A stretch of DNA of 64,000 nt from Nitrospira japonica (GTDB taxonomy: Bacteria; Nitrospirota; Nitrospiria; Nitrospirales; Nitrospiraceae): NCBI RefSeq assembly GCF_900169565.1, contig NZ_LT828648.1, forward strand, positions 3,322,501 through 3,386,500. Reading direction: 5' to 3'. The translations under genes and the position numbers were made by a program. The first letter of the stretch is position 1; each line of letters opens with the position of its first letter. The notes below the pieces were generated by a model. The model saw nothing but the letters and a program-made list of their open reading frames with translations. It ran no database searches and was not told the DNA's origin. Positions 1 through 11,265 of this stretch are shown here, piece by piece.

Positions 1-767
1 AGGACCGACTGGCTTCCGAACCAATACGCCACATTGTTGGCAACCAGCCATTTCCCAAATTCCCAGTGCTGCCGTGCGACCGTCCCGGCAGTCTTCAACT
101 GCGTGATCCTGAGTCTCATCACTCCTTCATGCTGGAAAATCCCGATGAAGAGGGCGGCTGCCGAGGCCGCGCTAACCATCCACAACGCCCCGGCGGCACT
201 CAAGGTCGACGTCGTGGCGAGTAGGAACAATGCGCACAGACGGAACCCATGAGTGCAGAGGTCATTGAGGAGCGCGGATCCCGTGCGACGCACCGTCAGA
301 AAATAGCGTCTGAGATAGTCCTGCGCGAGGACAAACAGGGCGGCGATGCCAAGAGGTACGGCCAGAGATCCCAGGGTCCAGTCGGGAATCGAGAGGGACA
401 ACAACACTCCCGGAATGGCAATCACGCCCACGCAAGCCAACCCGAATAGCAGTGCGACTTGCAGCACGCGGTCATAATAGGGCGCGGAGTCTTCGCACCC
501 CAACCGCGGTCCACGAACCTGCATGGGAGAGACTATGAGCGCCATTTGAATTCCGGCCAGGAACACCAACACCCCCCATGCCAATACGAATCCACCGAAA
601 TCTTCAGGATTGAGATACTTTGCAAGGATCAGCGTTGTAAGAAAATTCGACGCGCTGACGAGGACTTGGTCGGCCAAGACCATGACACTCTCGCCGCGTC
701 CGACTCCTGACACCGCATGGGGAATTCTCCGAACCGTCTCGGCCCACGAGCCCAATCGTGAAACCAC
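1..767 (-). CDS. Polysaccharide/oligosaccharide flippase-like membrane protein, 3' end cut off by the window
   Basis: The minus strand is open from a GTG at 767 to the window edge (about 255 codons), so the C-terminus lies outside. The predicted protein is very hydrophobic with repeated membrane segments, and its N-terminal region contains LADQVLVSASNFLTTLILAK followed by YLNPEDFGGFVLAW. This pattern is typical of the first helices of Wzx/MATE-type polysaccharide flippases, which move lipid-linked glycans across the inner membrane. The start is supported by a GAGGAG ribosome site (775-780) seven bases before the GTG. An internal ATG at 683 would remove a short basic leader and is a weaker choice. 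Neighbouring GDP-fucose genes fit a role in surface glycan export. Exact subfamily and substrate cannot be read. Confidence 0.72.
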   Translation of the reverse strand, partial: MVSRLGSWAETVRRIPHAVSGVGRGESVMVLADQVLVSASNFLTTLILAKYLNPEDFGGFVLAWGVLVFLAGIQMALIVSPMQVRGPRLGCEDSAPYYDRVLQVALLFGLACVGVIAIPGVLLSLSIPDWTLGSLAVPLGIAALFVLAQDYLRRYFLTVRRTGSALLNDLCTHGFRLCALFLLATTSTLSAAGALWMVSAASAAALFIGIFQHEGVMRLRITQLKTAGTVARQHWEFGKWLVANNVAYWFGSQSV

Positions 768-897
768 CTACATGCTCCTCACTTTCCGTCATAGACGGCC
801 GTTCGATACGACGGTCATCACCCCATCGATTGATAAGAGTCCGCACCGGCGAAGAACTTCGCGGTTGATTCGGCGGCACATGTGAATGGGAGACCGT

Positions 898-1413
898 TTA
901 GCGAGTATGCCGCAGGAAACCTTCCCAGACCTGCAAGGCCTGTTTTGCCCAAGGATTGCCGCGACGAGACCGGTCGGTCGGATCCGACGGCTTCCTGACA
1001 CTCAGCGCTCCGATTCGCTCAGCGACATCTCGAAATCCTGGATCCTCGCGCCGAAGCCACCGGTACGCTTCGAGCGCGTCGTCGGCCCGACCGAGCGATT
1101 CCAATGTCCGTCCGAGGACATACAGTAATTGCACGGTCTCCCGGGCCGAGGCGGTGGGCGATTTCAACGCCCTGCGGAAGGACGTGACGGCCTGTTCATA
1201 TTGCCGAATCGATTTATGACACAATCCTATTTGAGCATAGGCTTTAAGTGCATATTGAGAATCGGCGGCGGCACGTTCGAACTGATCGATGGCTCGTTTG
1301 AAAAGACCGGCCTTCTTGAGCGCCACTCCGCGCTCGTACCATTCCGCGGCCTCGCCGGTTGCTTCGTTTAAGATTCCAGTCGTCGTTCCTTCGGGCGTCG
1401 TTGGTTCCAACAT
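898..1413 (-). CDS. TPR-repeat protein
   Basis: A 171-residue soluble protein with consecutive tetratricopeptide repeats. Units such as AAEWYERGVALKKAGLFKRA, the segment from ALKAYAQIGLCHKSIRQYEQ onward and LGRTLESLGRADDALEAYRW show the usual W/Y-G-A/L-Y-A-P spacing of TPR helices. TPRs bind partner proteins, and no catalytic domain is visible. The ATG at 1413 is preferred because GGAG lies nine bases upstream. The reading frame stays open to a TTG at 1485 with no matching ribosome site. There is no signal peptide or membrane segment from the ATG start. It lies between a flippase and GDP-fucose genes, so a scaffolding role in glycan assembly is possible but not shown. Confidence 0.7.
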   Translation of the reverse strand: MLEPTTPEGTTTGILNEATGEAAEWYERGVALKKAGLFKRAIDQFERAAADSQYALKAYAQIGLCHKSIRQYEQAVTSFRRALKSPTASARETVQLLYVLGRTLESLGRADDALEAYRWLRREDPGFRDVAERIGALSVRKPSDPTDRSRRGNPWAKQALQVWEGFLRHTR

Positions 1414-1617
1414 AGATATACACTCCGCGATATCCACTCCGCTGCTGGCATCTGTGTTCACAACAAGACAGATAGAACTCAGCAAGAGTCAGACCACGGC
1501 GCATAAAAGAGAAGCAGTGATGCGTCAAGGAGTTAGCCACCTATTTGCTTAGTGAAATGGCACGACTGAAGGGCAAATCGTACAAAGTTTGCCGAAAGTG
1601 TGCAGGAGAGAGGGGGA

Positions 1618-1642
1618 GACTCTGGACTCTGGACTCTGGACT
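1618..1642. repeat. Short tandem repeat of GACTCTG, about 3.6 copies
   Basis: Three perfect copies of the 7-base unit GACTCTG (1618-1638) plus a partial fourth lie 19 bases beyond the stop codon of the fcl-like gene, which ends at 1661 on the minus strand. There is no hairpin with a T tract here, so it is not an obvious terminator. It may be a slippage-prone spacer. Confidence 0.7.
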
Positions 1643-1660
1643 TTGTCCTGACGTGGATCG

Positions 1661-2632
1661 CTAAAACTGAACTTCTCGGAGCGCGTGACGATTGTCAAAG
1701 AACCAGCGGATCGTCTTACGGAGTCCGTCACGAAGATTGTGTCTGGCTTGGAACCCAAAGAGTTGCTTCGCCCGGTTCACATCGAGACATCGCCGAGGTT
1801 GCCCGTTCGGCTTGGTCGTGTCCCATTCGATTCGTCCCTTAAACCCGACTTCATCGGCGATCAACTCGGCGAGATTACGAATCGTCACTTCCTCTCCCGT
1901 TCCCAAATTAACCGGCATGTCTCCGTCGTACGTTTCTGCGGCTGATAGAATGCCTTCCGCGGCATCCTCCACGTACAAAAATTCCCTGCTGGGAGATCCG
2001 TCTCCCCACAACGTAAAGGAGCTCCCGCCTGCCTCCTTGGCCTGGGCACATTTGCGAATGAGTGCCGGAATGACATGGGAGGTTTCAAGGTCAAAATTAT
2101 CCCGCGGACCGTACAGATTCACCGGAAATAATACGATTGAATTGAATCCATACTGCTGCCGATAGGCTTGCGATTGAACCAGCATCATCTTTTTGGCAAG
2201 ACCATAAGGGGCGTTCGTCTCTTCAGGATATCCGCTCCAAATGTCGTCTTCTTTGAACGGAATCGGCGCAAACTTCGGATACGCGCAAATCGTCCCAAGC
2301 GCGACGAACTTCTTAAGCCCTCGCTGGCGACCAATTTCAATGAGCTGGGTCCCCATCATGAGATTGTCGTAGAAAAATCGACCCGGGTTAGCCTGATTCG
2401 CACCGATGCCTCCCACGCGTGCGGCCAGATGAATCACCACATCCGGTCTGGCATCGGCATACAACTGCTGCACCGCGGCCATTTGAACGAGATCATACTG
2501 TCGGCTCCGTGGAACGATCACCTGCGAGCATCCCCGCTCCTGCAGCCGGCCTACGACGTATGATCCGAGGAAACCGGCGCCGCCTGTAACCACCACACGC
2601 TTGTTGTCCCAAACGCCCGACGACTCACTCAT
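1661..2632 (-). CDS. fcl: GDP-L-fucose synthase family NAD-dependent epimerase/reductase
   Basis: A 323-residue short-chain dehydrogenase. It has the N-terminal nucleotide-binding motif GGAGFLG (residues 17-23), [11 protein letters not shown] (69-79) and the catalytic Y143-x3-K147 in YGLAKK. Cys116 in GTICAYPK and the histidine in [10 protein letters not shown] correspond to the epimerase acid/base residues of E. coli Fcl. The usual SSC is TIC here, which I recognise as a common subfamily form. The enzyme would convert GDP-4-keto-6-deoxymannose to GDP-L-fucose. The ATG at 2632 overlaps the stop of the upstream gmd by four bases (ATGA), so the two steps are translationally coupled. The frame extends further upstream but that part runs inside gmd. 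Confidence 0.88.
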   Translation of the reverse strand: MSESSGVWDNKRVVVTGGAGFLGSYVVGRLQERGCSQVIVPRSRQYDLVQMAAVQQLYADARPDVVIHLAARVGGIGANQANPGRFFYDNLMMGTQLIEIGRQRGLKKFVALGTICAYPKFAPIPFKEDDIWSGYPEETNAPYGLAKKMMLVQSQAYRQQYGFNSIVLFPVNLYGPRDNFDLETSHVIPALIRKCAQAKEAGGSSFTLWGDGSPSREFLYVEDAAEGILSAAETYDGDMPVNLGTGEEVTIRNLAELIADEVGFKGRIEWDTTKPNGQPRRCLDVNRAKQLFGFQARHNLRDGLRKTIRWFFDNRHALREVQF

Positions 2633-3639
2633 TGTTTTCTGGGCCTCACGCCTTCCAATCGTTCTTTTTCCGCAGCCAGATCGGCATCCACCATCATCGC
2701 CACCAGTTCGTCGAATCCAACCTTGGGTTCCCAACCCAACTCGCGCTTCGCTTTGCCGGCATCGCCGATGAGCAGGTCCACTTCCGTAGGACGATAGTAT
2801 TTCTCGTCGATCTTCACGTGTTTCTTCCAATCGACACTCACCCGATCAAACGCCAGTTCAAGCATTTCCCGCACCGTGTGGGTTTCGCCGGTGGCGATCA
2901 CGTAGTCATCGGGACTCTTGGCCTGCAGCATCATCCACATGGCCTGGATGTAATCGCCCGCAAAGCCCCAGTCTCGTTTGGCTTCAAGATTTCCAAGAAA
3001 CAAGTCGTGTTGGATGCCGAGTTTGATGCGCGCCGCGGCTTTCGTAATTTTCCTGGTAACGAAAGTCTCCCCTCGTCTCGGTGACTCGTGATTGAACAAA
3101 ATCCCGTTACAGGCAAATAAATTATACGCCTCACGATAATTGACCGTGATCCAATAGGAATAAACTTTGGCTGCCCCGTAGGGACTCCGTGGATAGAACG
3201 GGGTGGTTTCCCGCTGAGGAACCTCTAGAACCTTTCCGAACATTTCGCTCGAAGACGCTTGATAGAACTTCGGCCTGAGACCGGACTCGCGGATGGCTTC
3301 AAGAAGTCGAATGGTGCCCAACCCCGTAACCTCTCCCGTATATTCGGGAATATCGAAGCTAACCCGCACATGGCTTTGCGCCCCTAAATTGTAGATCTCG
3401 TCCGGTTGCACCGTCCTTAATATGTGATTCAGGGAACTGGCGTCGTTGAGATCGCCGTACACAAGGTGGAGCCGACGGTGCGGGACGTGAGGATCTTCAT
3501 AGATCCCCTCGATACGACCTGTGTTGAACGAACTGGAGCGGCGGATGATGCCATAGACCTCGTACCCCTTCGCCAGCAGAAACTCCGAAAGATACGATCC
3601 GTCCTGGCCGGTGATACCGGTGATGAGCGCTTTTTTCAC
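2629..3639 (-). CDS. gmd: GDP-mannose 4,6-dehydratase
   Basis: A 336-residue protein matching the family in length and motifs: [20 protein letters not shown] at the N-terminus (NADP-binding GxxGxxG), the ASSSEMFG segment, and the catalytic pair Y154-x3-K158 in [12 protein letters not shown]. It dehydrates GDP-D-mannose to GDP-4-keto-6-deoxy-D-mannose, the precursor of GDP-fucose and related 6-deoxyhexoses. The start is GTG at 3639 with AGGAG about seven bases upstream. It is the first gene of a two-gene unit with the epimerase/reductase gene, whose start overlaps its stop. The product sugar probably goes into LPS O-chain or exopolysaccharide. Confidence 0.95.
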   Translation of the reverse strand: MKKALITGITGQDGSYLSEFLLAKGYEVYGIIRRSSSFNTGRIEGIYEDPHVPHRRLHLVYGDLNDASSLNHILRTVQPDEIYNLGAQSHVRVSFDIPEYTGEVTGLGTIRLLEAIRESGLRPKFYQASSSEMFGKVLEVPQRETTPFYPRSPYGAAKVYSYWITVNYREAYNLFACNGILFNHESPRRGETFVTRKITKAAARIKLGIQHDLFLGNLEAKRDWGFAGDYIQAMWMMLQAKSPDDYVIATGETHTVREMLELAFDRVSVDWKKHVKIDEKYYRPTEVDLLIGDAGKAKRELGWEPKVGFDELVAMMVDADLAAEKERLEGVRPRKQ

Positions 3640-3770
3640 GAGTGAACTCCTGGGTTATGCCGGATTATTGATCGAATGATTCCCAAAGTCCACAGATAGA
3701 AATTTTGTCACGAAGATGACGACCGTCGCTGAGACGCTCGTTCATCATGCGGGCGGCAACGGATTCGCCG

Positions 3771-4547
3771 TCAGACGGATTCGCCGACTTCCAATGAATT
3801 ATCTTTGGCGGATTCAGCCGGAGGCTTGCTGTCCGTCGTTGGCTCTGCTTCCCAGTAGAGCATCCGATGACAGTAGGGGCAGGTATGAAGGCCTTGGGAG
3901 CGCTTGACCTCCGCCACTAACTGGGGAGGAATTTGAAGTCGGCATCCCGCACACATGCCGCCCTTGATCGCGGCGAGAGCCTGGTCCTTCCTGGCAGATT
4001 TTAGCTTGGTATAGCGGTCGAGAAGCCCTCGCTCCACATGCGTCGCTTGTTGACGTTGTTGAATTTCGAGTTCGGCAAGTTCATGTGAAAGCCGCCCCTC
4101 AAGCTCATCAAGCACGCGCTTTTCTTGTTTGAATGTGTGTTCCACCGCTTCGACACGTTCCTGCGATTCCTTTATCGTCCGTTGCAGTTGCTCGATCTTC
4201 TCCATGCAGGCCAGCACCTTGTCCTCGATTTCGGACTTCTTCTTATTGGCCATCTGCAATTCGAACAAGTGCGCCTGATACTCCTTATTGGTCTTGATCT
4301 CGGACAGGCGCGCACGCATCTTATCATTGTGCGCGTCTTGAACCTCCACGTCGCGTTCGTATCCTCGACGCTCCTTGACCACGGCCTCCATCGAAACCAT
4401 CGTCTCTTGGAGCACCTGGCGCGCATCGCGCAACGGCGTTTCGACCTGATGCATTCGATCGGGGATTTTTCGGCGTTGTTCGCTGATCTCCATGATGCGG
4501 AGATCCAGCTTCTGCAATTCGATGAGCGGGGAAAGATGCTGGTTCAA
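3771..4547 (-). CDS. Coiled-coil protein with C-terminal C4 zinc ribbon (CdsZ/PF02591 type)
   Basis: 258 residues. About the first 195 are charged heptad-type helix forming a long coiled-coil hairpin, with the family signature KTNKEYQAHLFEL near residue 87. Two CxxC pairs follow (GMCAGCRLQ and HTCPYCHRML), giving a four-cysteine zinc ribbon, then a polar acidic tail. This is the bacterial zinc-ribbon family often annotated as a nucleic-acid-binding protein; its cellular role is not settled. The start appears to be TTG at 4547, with AGGAG four bases before it. The gene sits directly downstream of a tRNA on the same strand. Confidence 0.82.
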   Translation of the reverse strand: MNQHLSPLIELQKLDLRIMEISEQRRKIPDRMHQVETPLRDARQVLQETMVSMEAVVKERRGYERDVEVQDAHNDKMRARLSEIKTNKEYQAHLFELQMANKKKSEIEDKVLACMEKIEQLQRTIKESQERVEAVEHTFKQEKRVLDELEGRLSHELAELEIQQRQQATHVERGLLDRYTKLKSARKDQALAAIKGGMCAGCRLQIPPQLVAEVKRSQGLHTCPYCHRMLYWEAEPTTDSKPPAESAKDNSLEVGESV

Positions 4548-4623
4548 TGCACTCCTATTTTCTTGTCTCTCTTCTTAAGAATAGCCAATCGACACCCCTA
4601 TGTTTACCGGCCGCTGATCCTCT

Positions 4624-4700
4624 TGGTGGGCCCACTAGGACTTGAACCTAGGACCAGCTGATTATGAGTCAGCCGCTCTAACCACCTGAGCTATGGGCCC
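4624..4700 (-). tRNA. tRNA with CAU anticodon, probably tRNA-Ile2 (lysidine type)
   Basis: Read on the minus strand, 4700 down to 4628 folds as a full cloverleaf. The acceptor stem GGGCCCA pairs with TGGGCCC, the D arm holds AGCTCAGGTGGTTAGAGC, the anticodon loop is CTCATAA, the T arm contains GGTTCAAGTCC, the discriminator is A, and an encoded CCA lies at 4624-4626. The CAU anticodon could be Met or Ile2. The C4-G69 and C5-G68 acceptor pairs and the GACTCATAATC arm resemble E. coli ileX and fit TilS recognition, so Ile2 is preferred over elongator Met. Confidence 0.9.
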
Positions 4701-4846
4701 ATGCCAACAGGCCCGGACAGAAGCCGGTCTCAGAAGCCCTCTGGTCGGCGAGATGCTCGGCCTCCGCATAACCCATCAGGACATCTGCCTTGCTCGATTC
4801 TAGGCCGCAGCGGAGGCGGAGTCAAATTAATGACGGCGCCATACCT

Positions 4847-6655
<1,809 letters not shown>

Positions 6656-6657
6656 GC

Positions 6658-8493
6658 TTACTCCTTGACCAATGACAGAACAGGCGGCTGTCCGGCTTTC
6701 CGCAACCGCAGTTCGTTGACTTGCACATTGAGTGCCCGCGCCTCTTCCGTTCGTCCGTCGCGCTCCGCGACCTTGAGCCGTGCGATCAACTCCCGCAATG
6801 CTGATTCCGCATGTTTTCGATCGAGCCGATCCAGACAATCCTGCAGGTGGGCGCGCACGTCGTCAAAGTGCTGCTCCAACATGGATAGCTCCGTCGCCAG
6901 CGGACCACACTCGGGGTCCTCGACGACCGTGTCCAGCAGATGCCGCAATCCCACCCGGCCATCTTGACCGACATGCGTCAAGGCGCGCTCGACCAACGTT
7001 CGGCAGGCCGATACCGTAAATGTTTCCGGTCGGAGTCGTCTCACATCAAGGGGGGACAGCTGCCCCTGCAGAAGCAAATATACGACGTCGCGTTCTTCAG
7101 GGGCGCCCCTCCAGAGGGATGAAGGGCGCACCTGCGTTTTGTCGCTGGACGGCCGCCGTTTGTCCTGCGATGCCAATGCAGGATATCGGTCGATCAAGTG
7201 CTGTTGATTGATGCCAAGGCGCTCGGCCACGATTCTCATGCGTTCTTGACGCTCGATCGGATGTTCGCTTTTTTGTAAAATGCGCAGAACCTCGTCGACG
7301 CTGCGGATACGTCCTTCCACCGTACCGCCCTCTGCGGACTGCAGGCTGTGTTCCAGCGCAAAATCCAAAAGACTCGGAGCTCGTTCCTCCAGCCGTGCGA
7401 ATGCCTCCGGACCAGACGATCTGACGAACGTGTCCGGGTCGTCGCCTACGGGAAGCGAAACGACTTTGACGCCGAGCCCGCTGTTCACGAAGAGATCGAG
7501 TCCTCGAAGAGCGGCACGGACACCTGCCGGATCGGGATCGAAGAGCAACACGACGTTCGACGCGAACCGACGCAACACGTGAATGTGATCGATCGTCAGA
7601 GCGGTTCCCAACGTGGCCACGGTGTGGGTCAATCCCGCCTGATGCAATGCGATCGCATCAAAATACCCTTCGACCACGATGACCGTTTTTGTCCGGGTGA
7701 TGGCCTCACGCGCCAGGTCCAAAGCAAACAGCGTGTGCCCCTTCTTGAACAAGGGGGTATCGGGTGAATTCAAATATTTTGGAACTCCATCGCCAAGAAC
7801 CCGGCCCCCGAATCCCACAATGCGTTTGCGAAGATCGGAAATCGTGAACATCACGCGTGCACGGAATCGGTCGTAAAAGCCCGACCCGTTGTCTCGAGCG
7901 ATGATCAATCCGGCGGCGGCAAGTTCGGCTTGTTGGAATCCTTCCTTGGTCAGAGCCTTGAGCAGGCCATCCCATTCCCCCGGTGCCACGCCGATCCCAA
8001 AACGATCGATTGTGGGTTGTTCAATTCCTCGCGTGCGAAGATATTGGCGGGTCTCCGCACCTAAACGATCATCGCGAAGATTCCGCCGAAACCACTCGGC
8101 GGCGCTTCTGTTCAGTACCTCGAGTCGCCCGTTTTGAGCTTGGGAAGGTCCCGGAAGGTCGGTGTCCGGAATGTCGATACCCACCTTGTGCCCGAGGTCC
8201 CGAACCACCTCCGGGAAGCTTGCGCCTGTGATGCGGGTCAAAAAGGTGAAGACGTTGCCGCCGGCTCCGCAGCCGAAGCAATGAAAAATTTGCCTGGAGG
8301 AACTGACAGTGAAGGAGGGAGTCTTTTCTTGATGAAAGGGACACAGCCCTTTCAAATTCTGACCGCCTCTGACCAAGCTCACGTGCTGCCCGACAATCTC
8401 CGTGATGTCGACCCGGTCCCTGATTTGATTGATGATGTCTTCAGAAATCAGGCCTCGGCCCACGGGAGTCGCGGCTCCAGTTTCCCGCCTCAA
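6658..8493 (-). CDS. dnaG: DNA primase
   Basis: 611 residues. The N-terminal CHC2 zinc-binding domain is clear ([14 protein letters not shown], then [10 protein letters not shown]). The TOPRIM catalytic core follows, with [16 protein letters not shown] and LLFDPDPAG carrying the acidic metal-binding residues. A C-terminal helicase-interaction domain completes it. It synthesises RNA primers for lagging-strand replication. The listed start is TTG at 8493; a GTG at 8463 with GGAG upstream gives a leader closer to typical DnaG length and may be the true start. It lies immediately upstream of rpoD with a two-base gap, so the genes are almost surely co-transcribed. Confidence 0.95.
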   Translation of the reverse strand: MRRETGAATPVGRGLISEDIINQIRDRVDITEIVGQHVSLVRGGQNLKGLCPFHQEKTPSFTVSSSRQIFHCFGCGAGGNVFTFLTRITGASFPEVVRDLGHKVGIDIPDTDLPGPSQAQNGRLEVLNRSAAEWFRRNLRDDRLGAETRQYLRTRGIEQPTIDRFGIGVAPGEWDGLLKALTKEGFQQAELAAAGLIIARDNGSGFYDRFRARVMFTISDLRKRIVGFGGRVLGDGVPKYLNSPDTPLFKKGHTLFALDLAREAITRTKTVIVVEGYFDAIALHQAGLTHTVATLGTALTIDHIHVLRRFASNVVLLFDPDPAGVRAALRGLDLFVNSGLGVKVVSLPVGDDPDTFVRSSGPEAFARLEERAPSLLDFALEHSLQSAEGGTVEGRIRSVDEVLRILQKSEHPIERQERMRIVAERLGINQQHLIDRYPALASQDKRRPSSDKTQVRPSSLWRGAPEERDVVYLLLQGQLSPLDVRRLRPETFTVSACRTLVERALTHVGQDGRVGLRHLLDTVVEDPECGPLATELSMLEQHFDDVRAHLQDCLDRLDRKHAESALRELIARLKVAERDGRTEEARALNVQVNELRLRKAGQPPVLSLVKE

Positions 8494-8667
8494 GCCGGCG
8501 GGTCGTTCGAACGTAAGTGATCGAAAAAATTGACCGGTTACCCTAACAGACAGGAAGGAAATCTGTCAATGTCCGAGGACGGCAGTGAGGAGATCCCTCC
8601 AGATCCCTTTCGTCCCCCAGCATTATCATTAATAGTGATGTCCCGTGAGCCGGCGGTGAACAGGTGA

Positions 8668-9012
8668 TCAACCGGGTGGCCAAGTCATGCGTCGTCCGCC
8701 CATCACATGAAAATGAAGATGCGGCACGGTCTGACCGCCGTCCTTTCCAGCATTGGTAACGAGCCGGAATCCCGCTGCCGTCAACCCTTTGAGGCCCGCG
8801 ACCTGATTGCAACTTACCAAGAGCCGTCCGAGTAATGCCTCATCCTTCGCGTCGAGGACATGAACCGAATCAACATGCCGCTTTGGAATCACCAGCGTAT
8901 GAACGGGAGCCTGAGGATTGATATCGTCGAAGGCCAAGGTATGATCGTCCTCATAGACCACCGCCGTCGGGATTTTCTTGTCGACGATCTTGCAAAAAAG
9001 ACAATCACCCAT
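8668..9012 (-). CDS. hinT: HIT-family nucleotide-binding hydrolase (HINT type)
   Basis: 114 residues with the histidine-triad signature H98-L-H100-F-H102-V near the C-terminus and the N-terminal CLFCKIVDKKIPTAVVYED typical of HINT proteins. The family hydrolyses purine nucleoside phosphoramidates. The ATG at 9012 lies eight bases inside the end of hisIE, so the gene is the last member of the histidine operon and translationally coupled to it. A 174-base gap then separates it from dnaG. Co-location of a HIT gene with hisIE is seen in several bacteria; a functional link to histidine synthesis is not established from sequence. Confidence 0.93.
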   Translation of the reverse strand: MGDCLFCKIVDKKIPTAVVYEDDHTLAFDDINPQAPVHTLVIPKRHVDSVHVLDAKDEALLGRLLVSCNQVAGLKGLTAAGFRLVTNAGKDGGQTVPHLHFHVMGGRRMTWPPG

Positions 9013-9697
9013 GTTCTGCCCCTCCTGAATTCGCCGTTCTGAGCCCCGGCTTGCCGAAACGCCTCCCCAATTCTGCCAAAATCTCCTGCAGCGTGATGTC
9101 GTGATACCCGAGAACCATCAGCGCATGAAAGAAGAGATCCGCCGTCTCGTAAATAATCTCCTCTTTCTTCCCCCCTTTGGCCGCAAGGAGTACCTCGCCC
9201 GCCTCCTCCGCGACTTTTTTCAAAATCTTGTCCTGTCCTCCTTCAAACAGCTTCGACGTGTAGGAACCTGCTTGTGGATGGGCCCGACGCTCCTTGATGG
9301 TCCGTAATACCGCGTCCAAAATTCCGCCGGACGCCTCCGTCGTTCTTGCCTCTTGAGGACGCCCCTGCGAATCAAGCCTGGAAAAAAAACAGGCGCGCTC
9401 TCCTGTGTGGCACGTCGGCCCTACCTGTTCTGCTTTGACCAAAATCGTATCCCGATCACAATCGATAAACAAATCCTTCACGATCAGTTTGTGCCCGGAG
9501 GTTTCACCTTTTTCCCACAGTGACCGTCGGGAACGGCTCCAGAAATGGACCGATCTTGTCGCAATCGTCTTCCCAATCGCCTCCTGATTCATATAGCCCA
9601 ACATGAGCACCGTTCCGTCCAGCCAATCCTGGATGACGGCGGGGAGCAATCCCTGCTCATCCAACTTCAAGCCCGTCATTGAATTACTGTCCATCAC
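9005..9697 (-). CDS. hisIE: Bifunctional phosphoribosyl-AMP cyclohydrolase / phosphoribosyl-ATP pyrophosphatase
   Basis: About 230 residues fusing two histidine-pathway steps. The N-terminal HisI part has [36 protein letters not shown] and the metal-binding [20 protein letters not shown]. The C-terminal HisE part has the acidic helices around [20 protein letters not shown] and [14 protein letters not shown]. Together they hydrolyse PR-ATP to PR-AMP and open its ring to ProFAR. The frame starts at GTG 9697; the ATG at 9694 forms a TGATG junction with the hisF stop and is the likelier start. Its 3' end overlaps hinT by eight bases. Confidence 0.95.
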   Translation of the reverse strand: MMDSNSMTGLKLDEQGLLPAVIQDWLDGTVLMLGYMNQEAIGKTIATRSVHFWSRSRRSLWEKGETSGHKLIVKDLFIDCDRDTILVKAEQVGPTCHTGERACFFSRLDSQGRPQEARTTEASGGILDAVLRTIKERRAHPQAGSYTSKLFEGGQDKILKKVAEEAGEVLLAAKGGKKEEIIYETADLFFHALMVLGYHDITLQEILAELGRRFGKPGLRTANSGGAEHG

Positions 9698-10479
9698 CGT
9701 CCGTCTTCCTCTCCCGAAACGATCCGTACGGAAACGCCCCGCTCTCGCAAAAACGCCTTGGCTTGAGGGATCGTGAACGTGCGAAAGTGAAAGATCGACG
9801 CGGCCAGCACTGCATCGGCTTTGCCGCTGACGAACCCCTGATACAGATGTTCCAGCGTCCCGACGCCGCCGGACGCGATGACGGGAATCGACACGGTCCC
9901 GGAAACCGCGGCGGTCAATCCCAGGTCATATCCGCTTTGCCGTCCATCCTGATCCATGCTGGTCAACAGAATTTCCCCGGCTCCGTAGTCTTCCATCCGC
10001 TTGGCCCATTCGACGGCGTCGAGCGCCGTGGCGTTTCGACCACCGTGCGTAAAGACTCCCCAACGAGTGCCGTCAGGATCGTGTTTCGCATCGATCGCCA
10101 CGACGATGCATTGCGTACCGAACCGTTGGGCGGCCTCCTTCACGAACTCCGGCCGTTGAACTGCGGCCGTGTTGATGCTGACCTTGTCTGCACCCGCATT
10201 CAACAACGCCCGAATGTCTTCGATCGTCCGCACGCCGCCTCCGACCGTCACCGGCATGAAGACGCGCGCGGCCGTGCGCTCCACGACGTCGAAGATCGTC
10301 TTTCGGTTCTCGTGCGAGGCCGTGATATCGAGAAAACAGAGTTCATCAGCCCCTTCACGATCGTAAGCGGTGGCGACTTCAACCGGATCGCCGGCATCGC
10401 GAAGAGCGACGAAACTGACGCCCTTGACGACGCGCCCATCCTTGACGTCCAGACATGGAATGATGCGCTTGGTCAACAT
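9694..10479 (-). CDS. hisF: Imidazole glycerol phosphate synthase, cyclase subunit
   Basis: A (beta/alpha)8-barrel of 261 residues beginning [20 protein letters not shown], which carries the catalytic Asp of CLDVKDG. Other family marks are [30 protein letters not shown], the [10 protein letters not shown] segment, LLTSMDQDG with the second catalytic Asp, and [11 protein letters not shown]. With HisH it converts PRFAR plus ammonia to IGP and AICAR. The ATG at 10479 matches the family start; an in-frame start at 10500 adds seven non-conserved residues. It is followed directly by hisIE and preceded by hisA. Confidence 0.96.
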   Translation of the reverse strand: MLTKRIIPCLDVKDGRVVKGVSFVALRDAGDPVEVATAYDREGADELCFLDITASHENRKTIFDVVERTAARVFMPVTVGGGVRTIEDIRALLNAGADKVSINTAAVQRPEFVKEAAQRFGTQCIVVAIDAKHDPDGTRWGVFTHGGRNATALDAVEWAKRMEDYGAGEILLTSMDQDGRQSGYDLGLTAAVSGTVSIPVIASGGVGTLEHLYQGFVSGKADAVLAASIFHFRTFTIPQAKAFLRERGVSVRIVSGEEDGR

Positions 10480-10521
10480 GCCGCCTCGGCCATTTTTCAA
10501 AAACCCGTCATGCCGGGCATG

Positions 10522-11262
10522 TCAGCGTCGATCTTGGCCGTTCGTGGCCGTTGCGGCGATGGCGGCACGAAGATCCAGCTTGCCATCATAGAGAGCTTTC
10601 CCGACGATCGCTCCCTCAATACGTGGCCCAAGGGTTTGGACCGCCCGAAGATCCTCGAGTTTGCTGATACCGCCTGACGCAATGACGGGAAAGGAGGACC
10701 GATCAACCACTTCCTGAAGTGCTCGAATATTGGGCCCGGCCAACATGCCATCGCGGGCGATATCCGTATAGATCACGGCGCCGATTTCGCAGCCCGACAC
10801 CTCTTTGAGCACGTCAACGGCCAGGCGATCGGAAACGGCCGTCCATCCTTTGATGGCCACTTTCCCGTCTCGCGCATCGAGACCGAGAAGGATGCGCCGG
10901 GGGAACTCCTTGCACGCCTGCTCGAGGAAGGCACGGTCTGTCAGCGCAGCGGTGCCAAGTACGACGCGCGATACGCCGGCCTTCAAATATCGACGCACGG
11001 TCTGAATATTCCGAATGCCGCCGCCCACTTGTACCCTGACATCCACATGTCGCATCACCTGCTCGATCTGCGGAAGATTCCTCGGCTCTCCATCCACGGC
11101 ACCGTTCAAATCGACGACGTGGATGACCTCCGCCCCCTGTTCCTGCCATCGACGGGCAACGGTAGGAATATCTTCCGAATAAACCGTCTCGGCCGCCATA
11201 TCGCCTTGGCGCAAACGGACACAGCGTCCGTCCTTTAGATCGATGGCTGGAATGACGATCAT
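10522..11262 (-). CDS. hisA: Phosphoribosylformimino-AICAR phosphate isomerase
   Basis: A 246-residue (beta/alpha)8-barrel starting MIVIPAIDLKDGRCVRLRQG, which holds the catalytic Asp8, with QVGGGIRNIQTVRRYLKAGV, TDIARDGMLAGPN (second catalytic Asp) and VIASGGISKLEDL. It isomerises ProFAR to PRFAR, the step before HisH/HisF. The gene begins four bases after the stop of the lipoprotein gene inserted between hisH and hisA. The order hisH-X-hisA-hisF-hisIE is otherwise standard. Confidence 0.96.
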   Translation of the reverse strand: MIVIPAIDLKDGRCVRLRQGDMAAETVYSEDIPTVARRWQEQGAEVIHVVDLNGAVDGEPRNLPQIEQVMRHVDVRVQVGGGIRNIQTVRRYLKAGVSRVVLGTAALTDRAFLEQACKEFPRRILLGLDARDGKVAIKGWTAVSDRLAVDVLKEVSGCEIGAVIYTDIARDGMLAGPNIRALQEVVDRSSFPVIASGGISKLEDLRAVQTLGPRIEGAIVGKALYDGKLDLRAAIAATATNGQDRR

Positions 11263-11265
11263 GTC

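Noticed and set aside
1618-1642. CRISPR-like or phase-variable repeat
   Set aside because: Only 3.6 copies of a 7-base unit, outside any coding start or promoter that I can identify, and with no spacer structure.
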